The position numbers were made by a program, and so were the translations under genes. Of a stretch of 64,000 bases of DNA, positions 47,735-58,430 are shown piece after piece. The notes beneath the pieces are model-generated. The model was not told where the DNA came from and ran no database searches. It was given only the letters and a program-made list of their open reading frames with translations. The DNA is from Begonia masoniana. Lineage: Eukaryota; Streptophyta; Magnoliopsida; Cucurbitales; Begoniaceae. The stretch spans positions 32,397,737-32,461,736 of the forward strand of contig CM039516.1 of NCBI GenBank assembly GCA_022432975.1. Direction: 5' to 3'. Position 1 is the stretch's first letter. Every line of letters starts with the position of its first letter.

Positions 47735-48777
47735 CGGGAAAATCAGGTACAGTATTAGGGTCGTCACACCGCGCCTATTGCGCACGTGCGCCCGGCGTGC
47801 CCCAGCGCCCTTCTCCACACTTTTTCTACATTTTCTCACTTTTCTCCCTTTCCTTCACCTACACTTCACCCATAAACTTACTTCAAACATTTCTAAACAA
47901 AAAATATCTCAACCCTTGAAAATCCAACTAAAAACGAAACCCAAAAATGCATTCGAAAACGTATTAAAAATTCACGAAAACCAACTGCATGAACCGCTCT
48001 AAAAACCGAGCATATACTTACAAGTTTAAAAACATCCAAACAATTCCAATATATTTTCCAAATAAAGACTTCACATTCTAGACGTTCTACTACCACAACA
48101 TGCACATCAAAACTCGACTTTTCATACATGTTCTAACAAACTTTCCCATCCACATACATAAACATTTCCATATGTTCTCCCATCACATTTCTATACACAC
48201 CTAAACTTTCCTACTCACATCCGAACAAAATAGACACCTACACATACTAACCACAGTCGGAATCGCCCTAACAATGTTGTCGGGATGCCGCCATGGTCGT
48301 ACTCCTCCAACCACGACAGTAATCCTATCGTGCTCGTGTAATCTCACCATGCTGCTCTTCTTCACCTACATCACAGGACTCAACCTATAAGTCTAATGCT
48401 TAGCAAGTAATGCAGATAAGAATTTAAAACATTTCACTTAACATATGCAGTTTCTACCATTTCAATCATACATAAACGTTTCGTTTCAGTTTCTACCGTT
48501 TCTATCATTTCTGTCGTACATACATGAATTAACTTAGCAAATGACTTAAATGCCCATTTCCTTTAACTTTCTATTTGATTCGTTATTTAACCTATCGATT
48601 TGGTTTCTCTGAAATTTTCTTATTTCTCCAAATATTCCAATTTATTCCTAGGGCTCTAACAAAAATTTTCATTAGCAAAACAGGCTTAATTTACTATTTT
48701 TACGAATAAAACACTAATAACGGAAAACTGGAAGTACAAAACTAGAAATCCTTAAACCGAAAATTCTGGCCGTTACA

Positions 48778-48790
48778 TCCTACCCTCCTT
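48778..48790 (-). other. RE-3 polypurine tract
   Basis: Minus-strand AAGGAGGGTAGGA immediately before the LTR start. Confidence 0.85.
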
Positions 48791-50280
48791 AATTGAAATT
48801 TTGTCCTCAAAATTGTTGCTTGGTTAACCCTCTAATTATTCACTCTCACATTACCCTCGTAATTACGCTCGCAATACTACTCTCGACGCCCCTATGGTCT
48901 CAATTACCTACCGGGCATTGACAATTCCTACATCTCCAAAGTTTTAAATGCTACTAACTATGCACTTAATCGCTAAATCACTCATACGCCCAATGACTTT
49001 TAACCAATTATCACTTAGACTTTCACATCCCTCTAACTTAACTTCAACCCTAGTTTTTCCTCGAACTAAATTCATTTGAGTTCCTCATTTCCCTAATTTT
49101 GTGTCTATCAAACACGCACATAACCACTATAAGTCCTCAAAGTTTCCTCAATCACGTAATACTAAGGACCTAATACTTAGCTCTCTTTCCTAAATCCTCT
49201 ATTTCAAATTCTTCTCTACACTACCAACTAATTTCTAATTCATCACTCTCGCCTTTTACACCTACGTACATTGGGCAATCATAACGTTCCATTAGTCACT
49301 CTAACACAATCCACGTACACAAGGCTCTAAATACTTAAATCTACCATTTACGCTTTCAAGGTATCCTCTAAATTTTTGTAATTATGTCCACTATGCTCGA
49401 TTTGTCTAACTTTTATCTCGGTCAACACCAAACACTATAAAATTCCTAGGTCTACCCAATTCCTTAAACCATTCATCCAATACCTTAAATGGTGCATAGA
49501 CACTTTGATGTAAATTACGAGTCGAAACTCTCCTAAATCTACTGATTTATCCTCACTTCTAGGTCAACTTGCACAATCTCCATGCAAACTTTCCATCCTT
49601 TCATCCAACATCCTCTAATTTCCTCAACATCACCTAACCTCCAATACTTGACTCTTATTTTGACCCTCCATTTATTCTAATAATTCCCCTCATTTACCCT
49701 TATGACATTGTCCAAAATCTACCTAATCGCCCATTCTATCTTACCTTACCTAGTCTCTATTTTCCTCATCCATGGACTAAGAACTACATGGCGGTATTTG
49801 GCCATACCCTCCACGGTATGAACCTCCTATCTAAGCTAACACCCATATCCTCGATCAACGATCTTCTAAAGACCTAATATTCCTTGAGTTGGAATTTACA
49901 TTCCATACCTAAGCTCATCTATCCTAACCTTAGCTATTTACGAATTCATAGGCCTCGACTTCGTTAAATACGAGCCAAACCTTTGAAATTTCCTAATTTA
50001 ACCTCATTCCTAATGCATTTGACCGTCCTCTCATTCAAAAATTCGTATATTTCCTCAAATCGCACACCACTAATACCGATAAACTAAACCTCAAATTCTG
50101 ACCTTCCCATTTTTCCTATTTCTTAAAGTACATAATACTACTTCTAATCTACATAATACTACTTCTAATCCTTTCCCGAAGTTTCTCAAGTCTAATTCCA
50201 CCCAATGCTAAACCTCCAAACGATATAATCTAACATGTCTACTTTAGCATCTTCTATAAATAAATAAAAGGGAATATACT
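48791..50280 (-). other. RE-3 internal non-coding region in place of pol
   Basis: About 1.5 kb, C/T-rich on the plus strand. I see no protease, RT, RNase H or integrase motif in any frame. In the other three elements this interval, between the zinc knuckles and the polypurine tract, holds the whole ~4 kb pol. It begins right where the protease domain should start. Confidence 0.7.
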
Positions 50281-51316
50281 TGTAACAACGGTATGCTGCC
50301 CTTCGTTGTCTGCACTGCTAAGGGAGAAGATCCTCGGCGATACTCTTGTGGGTCCCTTGTTTCGTGTCGGGCAGTCCCTAGCGAGATGGCCCATCTTGTT
50401 ACAATTAAAACACTGCCCTTTACCTTTCTTCAGACGATTCCTGGAGAGATGACCCATCTCTTAGCAGTTGAAACATCTTTCTTGGTTTTTCCTTGAGCAG
50501 TCCGTAGAAATATGACCTTACTCATTACAATTAAAACATCAGCCCGAACCTGCCTTGCACACCCCATCATGGAACTTCTTACATGTTGGCCATTGAGGGA
50601 ACTACAAATACCCAGGGGCACGCTTTCTATTTCCTTGACTAATTTCTTCGCCACCAGTCTTTTTTGTGCCCCGCGGTGGTTGTTACTCTGAAGATCTTCT
50701 TCGACGTTTCACTTTGTTGTTGTAGCTTCATCTCAATATCATCCAGCTCTAAGGCCTTTGCCACAACCAAATGGTAGTGGCATGCCATCGACGCCCGCAG
50801 TCTTTACTCCTTTCAGAATCTCCAACTTTAAACCTTGCACAAACTGATAAACTTTGTCCTTTTTGTTACCAACCAAAGGACCTGCATAGCAAGATAGTGA
50901 CTCAAACCTTTGTACATACTCGGCCACCGATCCTATTTGGCATAGTCGGGAAAACTCTGCTCACTTGTTGGCTCGGTGGGTGTGGTTAAAATACTTGTTG
51001 TAGAACGCCATCTTGAATTTTTCCCATGTCATAACCTCCGTATCCATAGTGGCCATAAATGTATCCCACCTAGAAAATGGCATCCTTATCCAAGTTGAAA
51101 ACCGCACACGTTACCTTGTCGGCCTCCTCTACCTTTGCATAAGCAAACATGCTCTTTAACTTGCGGATCAACTCTTCAATGCAAGTGGGATCCGAAGACT
51201 GTCCATTGAATGTCGGGGGCCTAAGCCACCTAAACCTTTCTCCACTTTTGTCCTTAGGGGTGTTACCTTGTCTGCTCCGTTCTAACAAAATCCCTAAGCT
51301 GTTCTGACTGTTGGCG
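50281..51316 (-). pseudogene. RE-3 gag (main part) with three zinc knuckles
   Basis: Minus strand from 51316: RSRQGN...SGERFRWLRPPTFNG and the IEELIRKLKSMFAYAKVEEADKVTCAVF core (51288-51070); MAEYVQRFESLSCYAGPLVGNK (50927-50739); then a CX2CX3HX3C motif (TCKKFHDGVC) and three tandem knuckles: CFNCNE-stop-GHISTDC, CFNC-stop-EMGHLSRNR (last cysteine replaced) and CFNCNKMGHLARDC (50580-50390). It ends a few residues into what should be protease (GQHTVVTS, then unrelated sequence). The N-terminus (62174-62228, ATG at 62228) is separated by RE-4. Stops and shifts are present. Confidence 0.85.
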
Positions 51317-51321
51317 TACTA

Positions 51322-54300
51322 TGTAACACCCGACAAGACGACCAGGTGACTTCCTAACTGTTTTAACGGTCATGAATATTCAATCTTCACGGTTTAGAAT
51401 TTTGTGCCAAGCCTAATTAATTTCATGTGGATTTAAACTAGGTTGAGTGGCAAAGTTGTAATAATAGTGGATTGAGACCGGTATTTAAAGAAAATGGAAA
51501 GGGTTCAAACCTACATTAAACCTCACTGTAGCCGTCATTACTCTCAGCGATTTTCTCTCCCGAGCTCTCGCTCTCTGTCAGCTGGAAATCTCTCCTTCGA
51601 CGATCGGTGTCCTTGCTACTTCTCGGTTATTTTGTGCTCAAGGTACGAGTTTGGTAATGTGGCTATCTATTAGTCGTTAAGCTCTGTTTTTAGCTATGTG
51701 TTGAAGTTCTGGATTCTTCAATGGCCGTGTAATAATAAGGACGTTTTAAAATCTGAGATCGGTAATGTCATTCCGAATCGATTCTGGACATTTAAAATAA
51801 CCAACCCTGAGTAATCGATAGTCGAGTCTGTCTATTTCGGTTTTTGGATTTCAGACTGCACAGAGTATTAAACTATGGATTCAGGAATGACTTTAGCAAT
51901 TAGACCCTAGGATGACCTGTGATTAGAACTAATACAATTTTTGTTTTAACTACTGCAATGTAAATGTTTTAGGCGAAGAAGTCCAAAGAGAAGAGCTCAA
52001 GTTGCTAAGAAAACCAGATAAGTGAATGTATAGGTTTCTCAGTCATTAGGACCCTACATCAAAGGATGCTAGATAGTAACTGACATGATAATTAGAGGCC
52101 ATTTATGCTACTGTCTCGTACTTATGTTAATGTTTAGTTTAATGGTAAGTTTTCATGTTGGGAGGATGCTCTGTTATGTAGCCTGATGATTTAAGAATTT
52201 CCATGTACATGCATCATGACTATTTTATACATATGAAAATGTTTTAAGAGCATGGTTTTCTCATGAATAAAGTAAGAAGATAAAACTTATGCAACATGGG
52301 CTAAGCGAGGGTTGGGGGCGGTTCGGCGTATGTCACAGTCCAAAAGAGGGACATATGAATACGACCCACAGTAGGGACCAAGATCAAACTCACTGTCGAA
52401 CCCCCTTTACTGGCACAAATCCTCTCTTAATCCACACAACTTAAATGAAGAATATGATCAATGATTATGAATGATGATTACAAGCAAAACTATGAACAAG
52501 AAAAGACTTATGAGCATGTGTTTCCCGAATTATACATTCATGCATCCATGTTAGTGTTGCATTCCTTACTAAGCATTAGGCTTATAGTTAAACCTTATGA
52601 TGTAGGTGAAGAGTTCACAGGTGAGGATTCCCAATCCAGAGATGATGCTTAAAGCCGGTTGCTAGAGGATGCTCAGAATGACAGTGCAAGGCTGGATAGG
52701 CGATTAAGACCCCTGGTTAATGCATGCATGATGTCAGTATGATTTTAAATATGAAAGTCTGGGTAGGATAAGATTATTTTAAAACATTGAGTTTGAGATT
52801 GTTTGATTTGATTATTGAGTCTGAGAATGTTTTTTTTGGATATGGAACGTGTTATTAACCTAAGTCTTCCACTATGTGTATTCTGGATGAGTCTATGATT
52901 TTCACTCATTGAGGTTTATAGTTACCAAGTTAAGATTTGGATGAAGTTGGTTGATGATTATAGTGTTTTACTGCCGTATGAAAGAAGCTGGATGAGGCAA
53001 TCACCCGGCTGACGTCATCGACGGATGTCAAATGATAGAAGTTGAAAGATTGAGTCTTCCGGTTTAGTTACTAGATGATGTAGCATGTTTAGTCACCGGA
53101 TGATGTAGTATGTTTAGTCACCGGATGATGTAGTATGTTTAGTCACCAGATGATGTAGTATGTTTAGTGACCGGATGATGTAGTATGTTTAGTCACCGGA
53201 TGATGTAGTATGTTTAGTCACTGGATGATGTAGTATGTTTAGTCACTGGATGATGTAGTATGTTTAGTCACCGGATGATGTAGTATGTTTAGTCACCGGA
53301 TGATGTAGTATGTTTAGTCACTGGATGATGTAGTATGTTTAGTCACCGGATGATGTGAGTATTTTCTTGTCGTTTAGTCACCGGATGATGTAGTATGTTT
53401 AGTCACCGGATGATGTAGTATGTTTAGTCACCGGATGATGTAGTATGTTTAGTCACCGGATGATGTAGTATGTTTAGTCACCGGATGATGTAGTATGTTT
53501 AGTCACCGGATGATGTAGTATGTTTAGTCACCGGATGATGTAGTATGTTTAGTCACCGGATGATGTAGTATGTTTAGTCACTGGATGATGTAGTATGTTT
53601 AGTCACTGGATGATGTAGTATGTTTAGTCACCGGATGATGTAGTATGTTTAGTCACCGGATGATGTAGTATGTTTAGTCACCGGATGATGTAGTATGTTT
53701 AGTCACCGGATGATGTAGTATGTTTAGTCACCGGATGATGTAGTATGTTTAGTCACCGGATGATGTAGTATGTTTAGTCACCGGATGATGTAGTATGTTT
53801 AGTCACTGGATGATGTAGTATGTTTAGTCACCGGATGATGTAGTATGTTTAGTCACCGGATGATGTAGTATGTTTAGTCACTGGATGATGTAGTATGTTT
53901 AGTCACTGGATGATGTAGTATGTTTAGTCACCGGATGATGTAGTATGTTTAGTCACCGGATGATGTAGTATGTTTAGTCACCGGATGATGTAGTATGTTT
54001 AGTCACCGGATGATGTAGTATGTTTAGTCACTGGATGATGTAGTATGTTTAGTCACTGGATGATGTAGTATGTTTAGTCACCGGATGATGTAGTATGTTT
54101 AGTCACTGGATGATGTAGTATGTTTAGTCACTGGATGATGTAGTATGTTTAGTCACCGGATGATGTAGTATGTTTAGTCACCGGATGATGTAGTATGTTT
54201 AGTCACTGGATGATGTAGTATGTTTAGTCACCGGATGATGTAGTATGTTTAGTCACTGGATGATGTAGTATGTTTAGTCACCGGATGATGTAGTATGTTT

Positions 54301-55319
54301 AGTCACCGGATGATGTAGTATGTTTAGTCACCGGATGATGTAGTATGTTTAGTCACCGGATGATGTAGTATGTTTAGTCACCGGATGATGTAGTATGTTT
54401 AGTCACCGGATGATGTAGTATGTTTAGTCACCGGATGATGTAGTATGTTTAGTCACCGGATGATGTAGTATGTTTAGTCACTGGATGATGTAGTATGTTT
54501 AGTCACCGGATGATGTAGTATGTTTAGTCACCGGATGATGTAGTATGTTTAGTCACCGGATGATGTAGTATGTTTAGTCACCGGATGATGTAGTATGTTT
54601 AGTCACTGGATGATGTAGTATGTTTAGTCACCGGATGATGTAGTATGTTTAGTCACTGGATGATGTAGTATGTTTAGTCACCGGATGATGTAGTATGTTT
54701 AGTCACTGGATGATGTAGTATGTTTAGTCACCGGATGATGTAGTATGTTTAGTCACCGGATGATGTAGTATGTTTAGTCACTGGATGATGTAGTATGTTT
54801 AGTCACCGGATGATGTAGTATGTTTAGTCACCGGATGATGTAGTATGTTTAGTCACCAGATGATGTAGTATGTTTAGTGACCGGATGATGTAGTATGTTT
54901 AGTCACCGGATGATGTAGTATGTTTAGTCACTGGATGATGTAGTATGTTTAGTCACCGGATGATGTAGTATGTTTAGTCACCGGATGATGTAGTATGTTT
55001 AGTCACCGGATGATGTAGTATGTTTAGTCACCGGATGATGTAGTATGTTTAGTCACCGGATGATGTAGTATGTTTAGTCACCGGATGATGTAGTATGTTT
55101 AGAGTGCAATGCTGGTTGGAATCAGACGTGTCGCATGGCGGGCACGTGATCATTGGTCGATGTGAGTTTATGTCTCTATCGGTAGATGCAGTTTAAGAGA
55201 TGCTTAAAAAAAATAATATAATATTAACACTAATAATGATCAAGGTGTGTGAGGTAAGAACAAAATGATTAAGAGGCTAAGTAATGAATTGTGTGGCGAT
55301 TCCTCCTGGGGTCGTGACA
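51322..55319 (+). mobile_element. RE-4 5' LTR with expanded minisatellite
   Basis: TGTAACACCCGACAAGACG to GGGGTCGTGACA, four bases before the primer site. It is 3998 bp, against 2220 bp for the 3' LTR. TATTTAAA is at 51482-51489. The second donor reads CAG/ATAAGT (52018) where the 3' LTR has GTAAGT, so splicing from this copy would be impaired. Arms CCTACATCAAAGG (52053-52065) and CCTTATGATGTAGG (52593-52606). A ~230-bp stretch present at 61800-62030 is missing here. Confidence 0.93.
53085..55105 (+). repeat. 25-bp minisatellite, about 80 copies
   Basis: Unit CCGGATGATGTAGTATG plus TTTAGTCA. About 2.0 kb of head-to-tail copies, differing mainly at one site (CACCGG or CACTGG). Rare variants (CACCAGATG followed by GTGACCGG) occur at about 53150 and again 1700 bases later at about 54850. 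One interruption (GTGAGTATTTTCTTGTCG) lies near 53357. The 3' LTR has only about five units (61685-61805). Confidence 0.95.
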
Positions 55320-55323
55320 ATTA

Positions 55324-55335
55324 TGGTATCAAAGC
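55324..55335 (+). other. RE-4 primer-binding site
   Basis: TGGTATCAAAGC, one mismatch from the initiator tRNA-Met complement. Confidence 0.82.
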
Positions 55336-55410
55336 AAAAATCGGGTTCTAAAATCGATTCTACAGACTGCCTTCCAGCACTGACTGTCAACTGAGTACAC
55401 TCCAGCAACT

Positions 55411-55472
55411 GTAAGTATTTATGATTCTAGTAATGTCATTAAGTTAAGATGTGTTTATGACTAATTGTTTAG
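55411..55472 (+). other. Intron-like 62-bp segment before the RE-4 gag start
   Basis: CAACT/GTAAGTATTTATG at 55411 to TTGTTTAG/GAATCC at 55472, with branch-like GACTAAT 10-16 bases before the end. Confidence 0.5.
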
Positions 55473-55482
55473 GAATCCCAAG

Positions 55483-56465
55483 ATGGTGAGAGGTCAACAG
55501 AGAGATGATAACGTGGATAGTCACACTATTGCTCAACTAACTGAGTTAGTAATTCGCCAATCCCGCCAAGTTGAGCAGCTCATGACCGCCAGGGAAGAAC
55601 AAGGCAATTCGAGCACGAATATTGCCCGAGAACATGGGGATGAGCGTTTTCACCGACTTCGACCCCCGACTTTCAATGGTCAAGTTTCAGATCCTGCTTA
55701 TGCTGAGGAATGGATTCGAAAGATGGAGGACATGTTCAAGTATGCAAAGGTGGACGAGGGAGATAAGGTCACATGTGCCGTTTATCATCTGGAACTGAGT
55801 GCAAGGCATTGGTGGGACTCGATCTAGAGCACCATTAATGCAAGAGCTATGACTTGAGAAATGTTTAAAACTGCTTTCTTTGACAAGTATTTCAATAGGA
55901 CTGTTCGGGCCAGCAAGAAGAAGGAGTTCATGAATTTACGTCAAACTGGTTCTGTGACGGATTACATATGCAAATTTGAGACTTTATCACGGTTTGCTCC
56001 CCGATTGGTTGAGGATGATGAGGACAAGATTCATCAATTTGTTCAAGGATTGAAGCCGAGTCTATACATGAGGGTGAAGACTGCTGGAATACATAATGTA
56101 CCGTATGGTGAGGTGACGGCTAAGGCCTTGGAATTGGAAGAGGCTGAGATAACAACATATGCACAGCGTGAACAGCCAAGGAAATTCACTAAGGAAGCCT
56201 CAGCCGCCACCACGTCAGAACAAAGGGTGGCAACCGCAATAGAACAGGGGCCAACCACAACAACAGAGAGGTGTAAAGAGACCCTTCAATCCAAATGATG
56301 ATCAGAAGAAAGGAAAACGACCATTAGCTCCCCTATGCCCCACCTGCCAGAAGAATCACCCCGGCAAATGCAAGTTGCATTCTGGCCGTTGCTACAGATG
56401 TGATAAGGTTGGACATATAGTCAGAGACTGCCCCATGCCAGCCAGATCCAAACCGAACAAGAGTA
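55483..56465 (+). pseudogene. RE-4 gag
   Basis: I chose the ATG at 55483 (MVRGQQRDD) because it aligns with the RE-2 gag start and follows the acceptor-like site; an earlier in-frame ATG (55465) lies inside the intron-like segment. The core ERFHRLRPPTFNGQ...AEEWIRKMEDMFKYAK and WWDSI ends at a TAG (55825), followed by a TGA at 55855; the frame reopens for FKTAFFDKYFNRTVRASKK to about 56298. A shift near 56280 leads to CPTCQKNHPGKC and one knuckle CYRCDKVGHIVRDC (to about 56432). The mature role would be particle assembly and RNA binding. Confidence 0.9.
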
Positions 56466-58430
56466 ATGCCCAGAGTCTTTGCTATGATGGAAGATGAGGA
56501 TGCCATGCAACATACGGTCATAACAGGTACAATTATGATCTGTGATAATTCTGCTTATACACTCATAGACACAGGAGCCACACACTCATTTATATCAACC
56601 ATGTTTGTGTGCAAGCATAAGTTAGAACTCTTACCAACTGATAAGCCATATAGTGTCATGTTACCGTTAGGGAAATCCTTACATTCTGAACAGATAGTGA
56701 AGGGTGACATTGTGTCCATAGGAGATAAGAAGTTATATGTAGAACTGATTGTAATCGACATGAAGGGATATGAGGTTATATTAGGGATGTATTGGTTATT
56801 CAGACATCATTCCACAATAAGTTGTAGGTCTGGTTTGGTTAAATTCAGACCCCCGAATGGAGATCGGTATACCTTTCAAGCTATCCCAAAAATAAGTAAA
56901 ATGCTGATTATATCCTCGCTAGAGACTCAATGAATATTGAAAGGTGGTTGTGAGAGTTACCTAGCTAGTATAATGGATGTTCGGGTGAAAGATAAGATAG
57001 AATTACAAGATATTTCTATAGTCCGAGAGTTTCTGGAAACATTTTTGGATGATTTGTCGGGATTACCACCTGATAGAGAAATAGAGTTTGTAATTGATAC
57101 ATATCCCGAGGCATTACCTGTATCTAAGAATCCATATCGCATGGCACTTGTTGAGTTGAAGGAGTTGAAAGTCTAACTGCAAGAATTGGTTGATAAGGGA
57201 TTTATATGCCCTAGCAGTTCACCCTGGGGTGCACCCATGCTATTTGTCAAGAAGAAAGATAGTTCCCTTAGAATGTGTATAGATTACAGAGAATTGAACA
57301 AGTTGACAATTAAGAATAAGTACCCCTTGCCCCGAATTGATGACTTGTTTGACCAATTACAAGGAGCTAAAGTATTTTCGAAGATTGATTTATGTTCGGG
57401 CTATTACCAATTGAAGGTCAAGGAGAGTGATATACCTAAGACAGCTTTCAGGACCCGTTATGGACATTATGAATTCCTTGTAATGTCGTTTAGATTAACT
57501 AATGCACCTGCAGCTTTTATGGATTTGATGAACCGAGTGTTCCGTGAATATTTGGATAAGTTTGTGATTGTATTCATAGATGATATCTTAATTTACTCAC
57601 GGACTAAAGCTGACCACGAGGAACACTTAAGAATAGTCTTGACAACCCTGAAACAGCAAAAACTCTATGCCAAGTTGTCTAAGTGTGAGTTCTGGTTGGA
57701 TAAAGTCAACTTCTTAGGTCATGTTGTTTCTGCCGATGGCATATCAGTAGATCCAACTAAAATTCAAGGCTGTTAAGGATTCGCCACAGCCAAGAAATGC
57801 CAGTGAAGTCCGTAGTTTTCTTGGTTTTGCAGGCTATTATAGGAAGTTTATTAAAGGATTTTCTATGATAGCTAAACCTTTAACTAATTTGACAAAGAAG
57901 GACATCAAGTACTCTTGGACCGAAGCTTGTGAAGATGGCTTCCAAGCACTTAAATTGAAATTAACGACAGCCCCATTGTTGACTCTCCCAACTGAGGAAG
58001 AAAAATTTAGTGTTTACTGTGATGCATCCAAGGTTGGATTGGGGTGTGTCTTAATGCAAGAAGGTACAGTTGTGGCGTATGCTTCTAGACAGCTGAAGAG
58101 TTATGAACAGAACTACCCCACTCATGATTTGGAATTTGCTGCTATTGTGTTTGCATTGAAGATTTGGAGGCACTACTTGTATGGTCGGTAGTGTGATGTG
58201 TTTTCAGACCACAAGAGCCTGAAATACCTCTTTACTCAAAAGGAATTAAACATGAGGCAGAGACGTTGGTTAGAATTTGTGAAAGATTATGACTTTGAAA
58301 TCAAGTATCATCCGGGTAAGGCCAACGCTGTAGCCGATGCTTTAAGTAGAATGTCAACAACAACGCAACTCGCGGTATCAACCATGTCTGTACCTTTGAT
58401 GAAGAAGTCCAGAAGTTCGAATTGGAAGTA
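56466..58430 (+). pseudogene. RE-4 protease, reverse transcriptase and RNase H
   Basis: Protease 56466-56933 (155 aa) with LIDTGATHSF, catalytic D at residue 35; the usual GMDWL is GMYWL. Linker 56937-57176, ending at a TAA. RT 57186-57776 (196 aa) with YRELNK, SGYYQL and FIDD at residues 130-133. A one-base shift near 57768 breaks the frame just after VDPTKIQ. It continues 57865-58191 (connection and RNase H start, YCDASK), a TAG at 58189, then 58198-58431 ([27 protein letters not shown]). The lesions are few and local, matching the modest LTR divergence. Confidence 0.9.

Larger units (their letters stand above)
45190..47768 (+). mobile_element. Family G solo LTR inside the RE-3 LTR
   Basis: TGTAACACCCAGATTTTCGG to GGGTCGTCACA, with perfect duplication CCGCG (45185-45189 and 47769-47773). 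Length 2579 bp. It has two ~150-bp U3 units (about 45243 and 45390), an intron-like module (46149-46707) and a GATCGATC cluster near its end. Confidence 0.94.
44730..48777 (-). mobile_element. RE-3 3' LTR (interrupted)
   Basis: Plus-strand edges TGTAACAACCCTGACC (44730) and GGCCGTTACA (48777), next to a reverse polypurine tract. Without the inserted solo LTR it is 1464 bp, the shortest LTR here. It has one module arm, CCTACATCACAGG at 48365, but no partner or donor, so its promoter-proximal half seems deleted. Confidence 0.8.

Noticed and set aside
52461..52652. 63-residue open frame duplicated at 61088-61279
   Set aside because: It lies inside the intron-like module of both RE-4 LTRs; the duplication reflects the LTR pair and the changes do not look coding.
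53085..55105. CRISPR-like regular repeats
   Set aside because: The 25-bp units abut with no unique spacers, and the sequence is a plant LTR; it is a minisatellite.
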